Shown piece by piece: positions 17,401-26,662 of a DNA stretch of 60,599 bases (position 1 is the stretch's first letter; the number at the start of each line of letters is the position of its first letter). The notes below the pieces were generated by a model, which was not told where the DNA came from, made no database searches, and was given only the letters and a program-made list of their open reading frames with translations. The DNA comes from an uncultured Bacteroidales bacterium (GTDB lineage Bacteria; Bacteroidota; Bacteroidia; Bacteroidales; UBA932): contig CABUIX010000003.1 in assembly GCA_902491795.1 (NCBI GenBank), positions 1 through 60,599 of the forward strand. The letters are read 5' to 3'. The position numbers and the translations under genes are program-made.

Positions 17401-17638
17401 TGAGGCCTATGCAGGAGAAGACCAGAGTCTTGCCCTTCGCATCAGGGATATTGATGGAATAACGTCCATCCGCATCCGTGGAAACTCCGAGTGTGGTACC
17501 GTCAACGAATACGGACACGCCGGGAAGGCTTCCTCCGTTCTCATCCTTGACCGTACCCCTGATGTCCTGTGCATTCACTGCAACAGCAGCAAAAAGCCCG
17601 ACCATCAGAAGAAAAATCTTGCAAGTCAGATTATCCAT
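14426..17638 (-). CDS. susC: SusC/RagA-family TonB-linked glycan importer
   Basis: The 1070-residue outer-membrane protein has a signal peptide ending near AVAVNAQ and a carboxypeptidase-regulatory-like domain (~25-105; IRGTVKDENGGSLPGVSVFV, DADGRYSI). A TonB box region follows (ETVVIGYATVKRKDLMGSVS), then a plug domain with IRVRGSGSI, PLYIVDGFPVE, SIDVLKDAFSTAIYGSRGAN and a 22-strand-type barrel ending GLNLTF. The GYATVKRKD-to-barrel layout is diagnostic of SusC. It imports oligosaccharides using the proton gradient through TonB. An exact -7 box lies 54 nt upstream (17699-17692). Together with SusD it is the import core of the pectin locus. Confidence 0.97.
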   Translation of the reverse strand: MDNLTCKIFLLMVGLFAAVAVNAQDIRGTVKDENGGSLPGVSVFVDGTTLGVSTDADGRYSINIPDAKGKTLVFSCIGLRTQHVEIGNSTVIDVVLEEDTNFLDETVVIGYATVKRKDLMGSVSSVDSKTLTAVPVASVTEALSGRMAGVQVTTTEGEPDAEIKIRVRGSGSITQDSSPLYIVDGFPVESISDVPASDIQSIDVLKDAFSTAIYGSRGANGVVLVTTKSGTSGKISVSYNVYWGMKKMANADAIQVESPYEFVRNQYELAMIRGRDDEDYGSYFGIYDDMDLYRNVPGNDWVQQVFGNTGTNFSHNISVSGSSDKVRWTLSYAHLGDKAIMTGSDYVRDNLNFKANFKPIKQLSFDVNARYSNTQIYGSGTNSMSDAGTTSGNGRLKHAVQYTPIPIAEGVISGSDLEEDYGDNAPPLQSVADNDRLRVRRNWTVNGAATWHIINNLDLRLEAGLEDYTQEENRFYGLTTYYVGNTAQYKDRPASQYSNLYRQTLRNTNTLSYNFEDVFTDDRHHLDLLLGHEYILEKSNTLTAMVENFPDFFDSEMAWNLMSTGTPVSTNNYFDPDDKLLSFFGRVNYVYDDRYSVSATMRADGSSKFTEGNQWGYFPSAAVSWTISNESWMKGASGWLDNLKIRYSFGTAGNNNIPSGMTLLNFASYNTSFISQSDTYWSTVTDGGDTIMANSDLTWETTLSHNLGLDWSFWGGRLNGSFELYHNTTKDLLIQFPTAGSGYEYQYRNMGSVQNKGLEVSLNAVLVENENFGLTLGANVSLNKNLVTDLGDLSRIEHQTRWASTEVGTDFVVTAGQPLGNFYGYVSDGMYDADDFTYDGTNWVLNEGVVDASNVVGSTYMRPGAMKLKDLNGDGKITVDDKTVIGNAQPLGFGGFNLNGYAWGFDFSANFNYVFGNDIYNANKIEFTSSRKYNNRNLMKTDEQRWTNIDWNTGELITDRDQLREVNANATLWSPAIGNAVFSDWAVEDGSFLRLTSATVGYTLPSSLTMKAKISRLRIYVTGTNLFCLTNYSGYDPEVDTRRDTPLSPGVDYSAYPKSIGFVVGLNLTF

Positions 17639-17691
17639 AGAAATTTATTTTGGTTAATAGTTTATGTGTCTGGTTATATTTTGCCAGCTTT

Positions 17692-17699
17692 CAAATTTA
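17692..17699 (-). promoter_or_regulatory. -7 promoter box for susC
   Basis: Read on the minus strand this is TAAATTTG, an exact TAnnTTTG match, giving a leader of roughly 50 nt to the ATG at 17638. It allows susC-susD-lipoprotein to be transcribed separately from the upstream HTCS-lyase genes, probably under HTCS control. Confidence 0.55.
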
Positions 17700-17797
17700 G
17701 CACATAATACGTTTGTACGGATGTGAAAAATTGTCTCAATACTTGTATTTTTTATCAAAAGAGCCTCTGGAATGCGGCAGAAGACACTTCAGCGTAA

Positions 17798-19686
17798 TCA
17801 GTCCAGGGAGACATAATTGCCGCCCCGGATTTCTGAAGACATGATGTCGCGTACCAGATAATGGAGGTACATCTCAAGATTTGAGTAACGGCCCAGCTTG
17901 TCAAGACCGAACGAAGCGACATCCGAGGCAGAGGACGGATCAAGACCGAACATTGTCTCGAACCAGTCAGGCATTCCGTCACCGTCGGTGTCGGCAGACT
18001 GTTCGGCAATCTGCTCGTCAGTGGCTTTCAGTTCCGGCCAGCCTCCCACTATGGACTGGGAATCAATCATTCCGCCTTTCGAATCACTGCCGGCTGCGGC
18101 ACTGGCTGATGTGGTTCCTGATGTATAGGTTGCTGTCCCGCTCTGGGCCTCTGAAGCCACCCTGGTGTCAACGGCATCGCGCGAAAGAGAAGCCCCGGAA
18201 TACTGAACAACCCTTTCGAAAGCGGTTTCGGCGCTGTGAGTAGTGGTATAGCAGGTTTCTGTGTCATCAGCCTTGATGGGAAGAGGTGAGGAAAGAATCA
18301 CGTGCTCCGGATTGTCGCCCTGGTCATGCCAGTACACCCCTCCCGGGTAACGGTTTTCGTCGATTCCGTCCGTGTGGACATTGCCGTCCATATAGAGTTC
18401 TGGATATGCCGTGCCCACCTTGCTGGACGAGTTGTACCAGTATGCATCCACGAAATAGTTCCTTGCAGTTGAGGCCGGGCCCGGCTTGTAATAATTGCCG
18501 ACAATGTTGAAGTGCCCGTCCTCTCCGCCGTATGTTGAGTTGCTGCCCCAGTTGTATATTACATTGTTGCGGAAATCCACGTTGCCCCGATGCGTCTCCA
18601 GATAGTCACCGTAGATTCCGGGATGGTCAATCCGGGCGTTGCGGCTGTCGTTGTGGGCAAGCAGGTTGTGATGGAACGAGGCATTCCTTCCGCCCCATAT
18701 TCCGCCATAACCGTGTGCTCCCTTCGAATGGTGAGAGAAGCGCAGCGCTTCTGAAATCATGCACCACTGCATGGTGAAATTCTGGTTGGCATAAAAAGAT
18801 GCGCACTCGTCAAGCGACCAGGAAACGGAACAGTGGTCAAGAATTATGTCCTTGTGATAACGGCCCCATATTGCATCGGAGCTGTCGCCGAGTCCGCTGC
18901 CTTCATCGCCGAGCCGGAAACGGATGAAACGGATGATCACATTGTCAGCGTCAAGCCTTACTGTGTTGTCCTTCAGGCATATTCCGTCACCAGGCGCCGT
19001 CTGTCCGGCAATCGTGAGATCACCCTTGCGTATCCTGAGCTCGGATTTCAGAGAAATGTTGCCGCAGACATCAAAAACTATGATTCTGGGACCACTGGTC
19101 TCGATGGCGGCACGAAGGCTTCCCTCCCGCTGTCATTGAGGTTTGTCACATGGATCACCTTGCCTCCGCGTCCCCCGGTAACATACATTCCGCCGCCTTC
19201 AGCGCCCGGGAATGCCAGAACCTGGCCGAGAGCATCTTCTTCGGCAGAAATCTTGAACTGGGCATAAACCTCGTCTCCGGGCTCCACAGGATCAGGATCG
19301 GGCTCCGGTTCCGGCTCGGGTTCACTTTCGCCGGGCACAGCCGTGCATTCGGCAGAATATTCCGATGAAAGTTTGTCATCAGATGCAACAGCACGTACCT
19401 TGAACACATATGAAGTTCCCTCCTCGAGGCCGGAGAAGGTGCAAGATGCAGAGCTGACGGCCGGCTGGGCCACATTCGTGCCGTCATCACTGCGGTCAAG
19501 CCTTGCCGCATATCTGACGGCTCCTTCCACTTCCGACCAAGAGAACGTCAATGAAGTCGCCGTGCTTCCGGAAAGCCACACCTTCGCAGGAGGATCCAGA
19601 GGAACAGCTACCGGTTCCACATTCTTGTTGCAGGAGCTTACGGCCACAAGCACCAAAGCTCCAAGAATCGCTATATTTTTCATCAT
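17798..19686 (-). pseudogene. PL1-type pectate lyase with Fn3 domain, broken by a one-base frameshift
   Basis: Two abutting frames form one gene. The N-terminal part (start 19686 or 19683) has a lipoprotein signal ending VAVSSC (Cys19), an Fn3 domain (~30-120), an acidic linker of Glu/Pro/Asp repeats, and the start of the lyase domain (VLAFPGAEGGGMYVTGGRGG). It then runs into a wrong-frame tail and stops at 19078. The lyase continues in another frame with EGSLRAAIETSGPRIIVFDV, then the PL1 motifs DHCSVSWSLDECASFYAN, GYGGIWGGRNASFHHNLLAH and NDSRNARIDH. The C-terminus has a calcium-loop DTDGDGMPDWFETMFGLDP. The break lies in the G-rich region 19121-19130, where one base appears to be missing. 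Everything else is intact, so this is either a recent mutation or a sequence error. Confidence 0.85.
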
Positions 19687-19707
19687 TGTTGTTTATTGGT
19701 TTTCACT

Positions 19708-22140
19708 TTATTCTTCAACATCCTTCTCGGAATCAATGATTCCGGGTATTCCGGTTACCGAACCGCTATACGTGACAGTGCCACTCTCGACTTCATGCAC
19801 TATCCTTGCATCAACAGCATCGCGAAAATGCGAAGCACCGGCAGACTCGAGCACCTTGCGGTACTCTTCCAGCGCATCTCGGGCCTCAACCGGCCAGCGA
19901 ATTTCGTATGGACGATCAGGAGATACCGATGAATATTCCCTGGCATATTTCAGAATGCTTTCCTCATCGGGTTTCTTTCCGAGATAATTGCCGTCAGACA
20001 CAGCAGACAGATCGTAGACATTGCCCTTGATATAATAGGAGCCGGGAATCATCGACGTGCTTTCCGATGTGTATATCTCCACATACCTTCCGTTCAGGTT
20101 CTTGGTGCCCGGTCCCGGTTTGAACACGTTTCCGACCACGTTGAACCAGCCTTCCTCTCCGCCGTAAATTGCCTTCATCCCCCAATTGTAGACAACGTTG
20201 TTCACGAACTCCACTGTCCCCCTGCGGAACAGCAGATCGGTTCCCTTATAGATTGCCGGATGGTCAAAACGCGGATTCCGGCTGTTGTTGTGGGCTATCA
20301 GGTTATGGTGAAACGAGACGTTGCGTCCGCCCCATATTCCTCCGTAGCCGTGTTCGCCCTTCGAATGGACGGAGTGGTTCAGGGCTTCGGAAATTATGCA
20401 CCACTGTACGGTCATGTCGGAATTCGCATAGAAGGACGCGTTCTCGTCCGTTGCCCAGCTTATCGAGCAATGGTCTATGATTATGTTCTTGTTGTGGCGC
20501 GAACCGAAAGCGTCATTCTCGTCCTTCGCCTCCGATCCCATACGGCAGCGTATATACCTTATTATCACCTCGTCCGTTCCGATGTACAGGCCGTGGTCCC
20601 TGAGTGTTATGCCCTCGCCAGGAGCAGTCTGGCCAAGTATCGTTATATAAGGGCTTTCAATCTTGAGCGTGGATTTCAGATGGATGTCGCCGCTGACAGC
20701 GAACTCGACGATTCTCGGGCCTTTCGCGCGCACGGCATGCCGCAATGTACCTTCCTCCTCGCTGTCTTCGAGCGAAGTGACCACATAAACTTGTCCTCCC
20801 CTGCCTCCTGCAGTGTATTTTCCGCCGCCTTCGGCGCCTTCAAATGCAGGAATCCTCTCGAAGTCAACGCACAGCACCTCGCCGTTGCTCACGACGGACC
20901 CATCATTGATCCAGTCAATGTTGTTTGCAGCCTCGTACTCGAGCGAAGCCCAGATGAAAGGTCCCACGCCCTTGCAGTCATTCTCTATCACCGGCTCGCT
21001 CAGATAGTATTCGTAGGTGCCGCTGCGCATCTGTTTTCCGCCAAGACCGGCGACCGAGCAGCACGAGGTCAGGGAGACCGTACAGTCGGAGCCAACACGT
21101 ATGAAAGTGTCCACCAGCTTTCCGTAAAGTTCCCTGGAGTAATCTCTCCATTCCGCAGGAAGATAACCCATGCGCACTCCCTTGAGCGCAGCATACGTGA
21201 ACATGGATGAAGCCGTTGCCTCAAGATAGTTGCCGTCGCGTCCGGGAGCGTCGAGCACCTGGTACCACATACCCGTCTCGGGATCGGCATAGCGGCGCAC
21301 AGCCTCCATCAGGCTGCGGAACTGCTCCACCAGAGCCTGTCTGTCAGGATGCTTCTCGGGGAAATAGTCCAGGGTCTCGAGAAGGGCCATCGCATACCAC
21401 CCGCACGCCCTTCCCCAGGCATGAGCCGACTGGCCGCTGAGACTGTCGGCCCAGAACATGCTGCGGGACTCATCCCAGGCATGGCGGAAAAGTCCGGTGG
21501 CGGGATCATACGTGTGTTCTGCGGCCTTGCGGAACTGCGAGGCTATGTCGGCAAACAGGGAATCCTCCTCGGCCTTGGATGCAAATTCATCTGTGTACTG
21601 GGCGTAGAAAGGCTGTGCCATATAGAGACCGTCAAGCCATACCTGGTGCGGATATACCTGCTTGTGCCAGAAGATTCCGTCTTCTGTCCTCGGCTGAGTG
21701 TCAATCTGCTGACGTATCTTCCTCAGCACTCTGCGGTATTTCTGGTCACGGAAATCATCATAAAGCCTGAAATATATTCGCGCAGGGCATATATGGTCAA
21801 GATTGTAGGCTTCCCTGCTGTACTTGTAGACGTCACCGTTGTCCGAAGCAATGCTGTCGGCCCACTCACGGACATAGTCAACAGCAAAGTCCAGGTCATA
21901 GCGTTCCGCAACGTCCAGGAAAGACAGGAGTTCAAGCCCGGTGGTGTAGTTCCATTTGAGTTGGCCCTTTCTTCCGTCAAGCCACGATGCTTCAGGATTG
22001 CGCCTCATCTCCGAAAACATCATTCTCACTGAATATGGGGCCGAAAACATTGCCGAATCATTGGCAGACTGCGCCGGACATGCTCCATGGAGCAGGAAAG
22101 CAGCAGACAACAGACACAGTAATTTCGATTTCATCGTCAT
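19708..22140 (-). CDS. GH105 unsaturated glucuronyl/galacturonyl hydrolase fused to a PL1 pectate lyase
   Basis: The 810-residue enzyme starts at the ATG at 22140 (alternative ATG 22134) with a signal peptide ending near ACPAQS. Residues ~30-390 are a GH105 (alpha/alpha)6-barrel, with GQLKWNYTTGLELLSFLDVA, HQVWLDGLYMAQPFYAQY (carrying the expected catalytic Asp), HAWGRACGWYAMALLETLDY and GNYLEATASSMFTYA. Residues ~420-800 are a PL1 pectate lyase: FEGAEGGGKYTAGGRGGQVY, DHCSISWATDENASFYAN, GYGGIWGGRNVSFHHNLIAH, NNSRNPRFDH. One polypeptide could thus cleave homogalacturonan by beta-elimination and remove the resulting unsaturated end sugar. Its start overlaps the HTCS stop by one base (TGATG), implying coupling, and the second PL1 gene follows after 21 bp. 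The lyase halves of the two genes are clear paralogues. Confidence 0.9.
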   Translation of the reverse strand: MTMKSKLLCLLSAAFLLHGACPAQSANDSAMFSAPYSVRMMFSEMRRNPEASWLDGRKGQLKWNYTTGLELLSFLDVAERYDLDFAVDYVREWADSIASDNGDVYKYSREAYNLDHICPARIYFRLYDDFRDQKYRRVLRKIRQQIDTQPRTEDGIFWHKQVYPHQVWLDGLYMAQPFYAQYTDEFASKAEEDSLFADIASQFRKAAEHTYDPATGLFRHAWDESRSMFWADSLSGQSAHAWGRACGWYAMALLETLDYFPEKHPDRQALVEQFRSLMEAVRRYADPETGMWYQVLDAPGRDGNYLEATASSMFTYAALKGVRMGYLPAEWRDYSRELYGKLVDTFIRVGSDCTVSLTSCCSVAGLGGKQMRSGTYEYYLSEPVIENDCKGVGPFIWASLEYEAANNIDWINDGSVVSNGEVLCVDFERIPAFEGAEGGGKYTAGGRGGQVYVVTSLEDSEEEGTLRHAVRAKGPRIVEFAVSGDIHLKSTLKIESPYITILGQTAPGEGITLRDHGLYIGTDEVIIRYIRCRMGSEAKDENDAFGSRHNKNIIIDHCSISWATDENASFYANSDMTVQWCIISEALNHSVHSKGEHGYGGIWGGRNVSFHHNLIAHNNSRNPRFDHPAIYKGTDLLFRRGTVEFVNNVVYNWGMKAIYGGEEGWFNVVGNVFKPGPGTKNLNGRYVEIYTSESTSMIPGSYYIKGNVYDLSAVSDGNYLGKKPDEESILKYAREYSSVSPDRPYEIRWPVEARDALEEYRKVLESAGASHFRDAVDARIVHEVESGTVTYSGSVTGIPGIIDSEKDVEE

Positions 22141-25100
22141 CAATTAGTGGTTTTTTTGTTTTGTCTTATATAGTCGGCCGGTGAAATGCCGAAGTGTTTC
22201 TTGAAAGAGCGGCTGAAATAGGCAGGATCGGAAAAGCCGACCTTGTAGGAAGTTTCGGAAACGGAGTACTGTCCGCTTCGCAGGTACATTGAAGCCTTTT
22301 CCAGCCTGAATTCCTGTATGATTTCTACCGGAGACTTGCGGGTAAGCCCCTTGAGCTTGTTGTACATCGACGTACGGCTCATCCCGAGATATGTCGCAAG
22401 ATTCTCCACCGACAGCGAACGGTCGGAGGCATTTTCCTCAAGCCAGGTCATCACTTTCTTGATAAGCTCCTCATCCCTGTCCGTGATTACTATCTCGTCC
22501 GGGTTGATTCTCAGCTGTGCCGGCTTGCTGCCCTGGTTCTCGACAGATGCCGTAATCTTTGAAATCAGGGTCTGCCGCCTCTCCAGAAGGTTCTCCATCC
22601 TGGCAGTAAGCAGCTCCATGGAGAAAGGCTTCGCAATATATCCGTCGGCGCCGTACTTCATGGCCTTCAGATGAGTGTCGCTCTCATGCTTGGCCGTTAT
22701 CATGATTATAGGTATATGGCTGGTGCTGAAATCGCTTCTTATCCTGTTGATGAATTCGATTCCGTCCATGACAGGCATCATCAGGTCTGTGATGATCATG
22801 TCCGGCATCCATCCGGAGGCGATAATCTCCAGCGCGTCCTTGCCGTTGAATGCGTCCCGGACTTCATACTTGTCAATAAGACTGTTGTATATGTACAGAC
22901 AGAGTTCGGTATTGTCTTCAATCACAAGGACCTTCAGAGCCCCTTCGGGATATGTAGGATGGAGTTTTGACTTTCCGTTTCTCTCCTGGGAACCGTCGGG
23001 TATGATCCCGTCCTCAACAAACTCGACAGACCCTTCCTTGAAATGGTCGCGGTCCAGCGGAAGCGTCACATAGAACTCAGAGCCTTTGCCCACCTGACTT
23101 TCCACCCAAATGCTGCCGCCGTGCATCTCCACGATTTCCTTGCAGAACGAGAGCCCGATACCGCTGCTGGGCATTCCTTTGGCAGAAGCGTCGGAAGCCT
23201 GTATGAACGGCTCGAAGATTGCGGAACGCTTGTCCCTGGGAATGCCGACTCCGTTGTCCTTGACACAGATCCTCACAGAATCATCACCCTCCTTCCAGAA
23301 CATTCCGAGTTCAATGCATCCACCGTCCGCGGTATACTTGAATGCATTTGAAAGCAGGTTATAGACCAGCGCCTCAAGCCTCCCCTCATCACCCCAGATC
23401 ACCAGAGAATCAACAGTGTAGCTCAGACGCAACTCCATTTTCCTTTCGGCAGCCATGTCCCTGAAATCGTCATGCACCGACTTGAGCAGTTTGACTATGT
23501 CGATCCGGCGCACCTGCAGTTTCATCTTTCCGCTGTCTATCCTGCGGATGTCGAGCAGCTGGTCAACAAGCGTCATCATCCTCCGCACGTTGCGGTACAC
23601 CATATTGATGCTGTACGACGACTTGCCGCCGTCGGGAATCTCTTTCTTTATTTCCTCCACACCGCCGAGTATAAGCGTGAGCGGCGTGCGCAATTCGTGG
23701 GAGATGTTGGTGAAGAACCTGGCCTTCAGGTCATTGAGGTTCTGTTCCAGCGCGACGTCATTCTTGAGCTTGACCGAAGTCATCAGAACTTTGAAAATTA
23801 TCAGGAGCACAAGAGTGACCAGCAGTACGTACATTATCTTGGCCGGCACGCTTGCCCATAACGTCGGCTTGACCCTGAGATTGAGCGAGATGGTCTCGGA
23901 ATCAGTATTTCCGTCCACCGTCGACGCACGCACGAGGAACCTGTAGTTGCCGTACGGGATGCGCGAATACGTGACGCTGCCCGTTTCGGAGGAAATCCAG
24001 TTCTTGTCATACCCGTCAAGCATGTATTCGAACCTTATCTTGCCCTGGAACCTGTAGTTCAGCGAAGCGAAGTCAATGCGGAAGAACGAATAGTCACTTG
24101 GTATCACAAAGCGCTCCCCGTCAGGATGAACCCGTTCGCCGTCAATCCTGAAACCGGTGAAAGTAAGGCGCTTTGGTGTTGCGGAATAAGAGAAGTCACC
24201 GGGATTCAGACGGTAGACATTGTTGAGTGTCCCGAACACTATCGTGCCGTCCTTAAGTTTGGCGCAGGTGGCCTCGCTGAAAGTAGTCGACACGATGCCG
24301 TCATACATCGAATAGTTAGTGACTCTGTGGGTGTCATGCCTCAGCCTGGAGATTCCTGTCTCCGTGGCCAGCCAGATGTCACCGGCATCGTCCGACACGG
24401 CCGAAAGCACTATGTTGCTGGCAAGTCCGTCGGCAGAACTTATTATGTCGAATCTGGGCATGTCGCCCTCAAAACGTATTTTGTTTATTCCTCCGCCGAA
24501 GGTGCAGAGCCAAGTGTCCCCGTCGGTATCGGTGAAGATATGTATGATGTCGTTGTTGCCGAGAGAATGCACGTCTCCCGGAATTTTCTGGGCAAAATGG
24601 AATTTCGTCAGTTCGGGGGTTTCATCGGGGAAGAACCAGATGAGCCCGGCTATCGTGGCCACGAGCATCCTTCCGTCCGGCATGCAATATACATAGCGCA
24701 CTCTGTCGCCATATTCAAGAGGATAGTCAGGAAAATCCGAATACACTGTGCGGAACAGCGCGGAATCCGGAGAGTCAAGCATCGAAAGACCTCCGCCATA
24801 GGTTCCGAACCACATCCGGCCTTCCTTGTCCTGCGCAATCGAGTATATGTTGTCGGAACTCAGGGAATTCTTGTCGTCCGCGTTGTGGCGGAAATGCGTG
24901 ACGTTGAATTGCCCGCCTCCCGTAGGCTCAAGTTTCACGGCACCGTCCCCCTTCGAGCCAAGCCAGATGTTTCCCTCGCTGTCCTCGAAGATGCAGTACA
25001 CTATCCCGAATGTTTCCGAACCAGGGACCCTGCTGCAGCTGCTCATGTCAGGAGAATAGCGGTAGAGTTCCCTGCTCTTGGCCGCCACCCAAACATAATC

Positions 25101-26453
25101 GTGGCTGTCGCGAAGCACGGCTCTTATCTCTGAGGCAGCAAAAGGCTCACCGGAACGCGTGGGAGGGACAACAATGTCCACTTTCGGAGATATGAAAGTC
25201 ACTCTCTCCAGCCCGCGCTGCACGGTTGAGAACCACAATACACCAGATTCGTCAATCTCGTAGCAGGCGACTCCGTTCATAAAACGGCTGCCCGGCCTGC
25301 CCTTCAGATTGTAGAGCGGGACTATGGAGTCGTTCTCCCTGTCATAGAAGCCGAAGCCGTAATTGTTCATCTTGATCCACAACCGGCCGTCATGATTGAC
25401 GACACGGGCCAGCGTGTCCACATAATACCCCATCACGTTAGCCGGGTGCTCGTAATGCCTGAACCTCGACTTGTCTCCGCTGTACGACCATATTCCGGTC
25501 CTGTCGGTTGCAATCCACACCAGGCCCTCGGGATCAGGAAACATGAACCTGACCCGCCCCATGTCTGTCCTGTGGTAATTCAGCTTCATTGAAGCCGTAT
25601 CAAGGCTGGCCACCGCATCCTGGTCAAAACCGATGTAAAGGGCGCGGTTGTCCGTTCCTGTCAATGTTATGGCCGTCGCCCTCAGGTCATCGGAGAGAGG
25701 GACGTTCTCCTGCCTGCCGCTCTTCTTGTCCACGACAAGGACGGAATGTTCAAGCAGGAAATACAGTCTGTCGCCGAAATCCTCAAATCCCACGACACCG
25801 GACTCCCTCGATATCAAGTCCGGAGCGGCTCCGCGGAAAGCAGTGATTCCCGCCTCGGAAACCGCATACACGATGCCGTCCGAATCTTCATAGATGGCAC
25901 TGACCTGCTTGCCTATCTTCGTACTGTTGAACCAGTCCTGCATCTCCAGGTCCGGAGATACCCTGAAGAGACCTGTTTTCGGCATGGAGACCCATGTATA
26001 TCCGTCACTTCCGCAATGGAAGGTGGTCACCTTCTGGTTGCGGTATCCCGAACCGGCAAGATCGTCCGGAATCCCGACAAATTTCTCCGACTCGGTGTCG
26101 AAACGGTAGAGACGGTAGTCGTAGGTCGTTATCCACAGGTATCCGAGAGGATCCTCGTCGATCGAGAGAATCCTGTTGTGCGAAATGTTTGCATAGTCCC
26201 CAGGAAGCATTGTATAGTTCACAAACGACTTTCCGTCAAACCGGCTGAGTCCATACCATGTGCAAAGCCAGATGTACCCCTTTCTGTCCTGGTGGATGTC
26301 GGCAATCGAATTGTGAGGAAGTCCGTCATCCGAAGAATAATGCTCGAAGATGCAGTCGAGAGAGGTTATGGAAGCCTGCTGTCCGGCCGATGAAGCCGCA
26401 CAAAGAAGCAGCCCCAGAACCACAGGCAGAATATTTTTTGCAGACAGCATCAT
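22140..26453 (-). CDS. Hybrid two-component system sensor/regulator (HTCS)
   Basis: The 1437-residue one-protein signalling system has a signal peptide (ending about GQQASI) and a periplasmic sensor of many two-component propeller repeats (~30-765; repeated DRKGYIWLCTWYGLSRFDG-like units). A Y_Y_Y domain (~770-835) is followed by a transmembrane helix (~850-870, KIMYVLLVTLVLLIIFKVLM). The histidine kinase has its H-box in ISHELRTPLT (His919), an ATPase domain with N, G1 and G2 boxes (LLSNAFKY, GVGIPRD, GIGLSFCKEI), and a receiver domain with Asp1223 in ITDLMMPVMDG. It ends in an AraC-type DNA-binding domain. HTCS proteins bind an oligosaccharide in the periplasm and switch on their own utilisation locus. 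Here it sits first in the pectin gene cluster and is translationally coupled to the GH105-PL1 gene. Confidence 0.96.
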   Translation of the reverse strand: MMLSAKNILPVVLGLLLCAASSAGQQASITSLDCIFEHYSSDDGLPHNSIADIHQDRKGYIWLCTWYGLSRFDGKSFVNYTMLPGDYANISHNRILSIDEDPLGYLWITTYDYRLYRFDTESEKFVGIPDDLAGSGYRNQKVTTFHCGSDGYTWVSMPKTGLFRVSPDLEMQDWFNSTKIGKQVSAIYEDSDGIVYAVSEAGITAFRGAAPDLISRESGVVGFEDFGDRLYFLLEHSVLVVDKKSGRQENVPLSDDLRATAITLTGTDNRALYIGFDQDAVASLDTASMKLNYHRTDMGRVRFMFPDPEGLVWIATDRTGIWSYSGDKSRFRHYEHPANVMGYYVDTLARVVNHDGRLWIKMNNYGFGFYDRENDSIVPLYNLKGRPGSRFMNGVACYEIDESGVLWFSTVQRGLERVTFISPKVDIVVPPTRSGEPFAASEIRAVLRDSHDYVWVAAKSRELYRYSPDMSSCSRVPGSETFGIVYCIFEDSEGNIWLGSKGDGAVKLEPTGGGQFNVTHFRHNADDKNSLSSDNIYSIAQDKEGRMWFGTYGGGLSMLDSPDSALFRTVYSDFPDYPLEYGDRVRYVYCMPDGRMLVATIAGLIWFFPDETPELTKFHFAQKIPGDVHSLGNNDIIHIFTDTDGDTWLCTFGGGINKIRFEGDMPRFDIISSADGLASNIVLSAVSDDAGDIWLATETGISRLRHDTHRVTNYSMYDGIVSTTFSEATCAKLKDGTIVFGTLNNVYRLNPGDFSYSATPKRLTFTGFRIDGERVHPDGERFVIPSDYSFFRIDFASLNYRFQGKIRFEYMLDGYDKNWISSETGSVTYSRIPYGNYRFLVRASTVDGNTDSETISLNLRVKPTLWASVPAKIMYVLLVTLVLLIIFKVLMTSVKLKNDVALEQNLNDLKARFFTNISHELRTPLTLILGGVEEIKKEIPDGGKSSYSINMVYRNVRRMMTLVDQLLDIRRIDSGKMKLQVRRIDIVKLLKSVHDDFRDMAAERKMELRLSYTVDSLVIWGDEGRLEALVYNLLSNAFKYTADGGCIELGMFWKEGDDSVRICVKDNGVGIPRDKRSAIFEPFIQASDASAKGMPSSGIGLSFCKEIVEMHGGSIWVESQVGKGSEFYVTLPLDRDHFKEGSVEFVEDGIIPDGSQERNGKSKLHPTYPEGALKVLVIEDNTELCLYIYNSLIDKYEVRDAFNGKDALEIIASGWMPDMIITDLMMPVMDGIEFINRIRSDFSTSHIPIIMITAKHESDTHLKAMKYGADGYIAKPFSMELLTARMENLLERRQTLISKITASVENQGSKPAQLRINPDEIVITDRDEELIKKVMTWLEENASDRSLSVENLATYLGMSRTSMYNKLKGLTRKSPVEIIQEFRLEKASMYLRSGQYSVSETSYKVGFSDPAYFSRSFKKHFGISPADYIRQNKKTTN

Positions 26454-26646
26454 GAGTCATTCTAAAATCTCTCTAATTTACAAAAAAAACGTGAGCCACC
26501 CGCGCGGCACCGCTGGCCATCTTGGACTTATTGACCTATTTCAGGTAATAATTGACAATCGCACCCGAATTGATGATTTGATGACAACAATCCCAACGAA
26601 GGCATTTCAGTCGTAAAGGTCACGCTTTAGTCAGCAAAAATATTCA

Positions 26647-26654
26647 TATCTTTG
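26647..26654 (+). promoter_or_regulatory. -7 promoter box for the MATE gene, 8 nt before the start codon
   Basis: TATCTTTG is an exact TAnnTTTG match, with 8 nt between its last G and the ATG at 26663, the same spacing as at the NikR-like gene. The mRNA should be leaderless or nearly so. The rest of the intergenic region 26454-26646 shows no gene, tRNA fold or terminator that I can support. Confidence 0.6.
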
Positions 26655-26662
26655 CTGGCCTT

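Noticed and set aside
19121..19130. Programmed -1 frameshift in the pectate lyase gene
   Set aside because: A -1 shift would restore the frame, but the site is not a recognisable X XXY YYZ slippery sequence and PL1 genes are not known to use recoding. Mutation or error is simpler.
24126..25133. 335-codon open frame on the plus strand
   Set aside because: Antisense to the propeller region of the HTCS. No recognisable domain or separate promoter.
26454..26646. tRNA or riboswitch between HTCS and the MATE gene
   Set aside because: No cloverleaf, no T-loop signature and no conserved aptamer pattern could be found.
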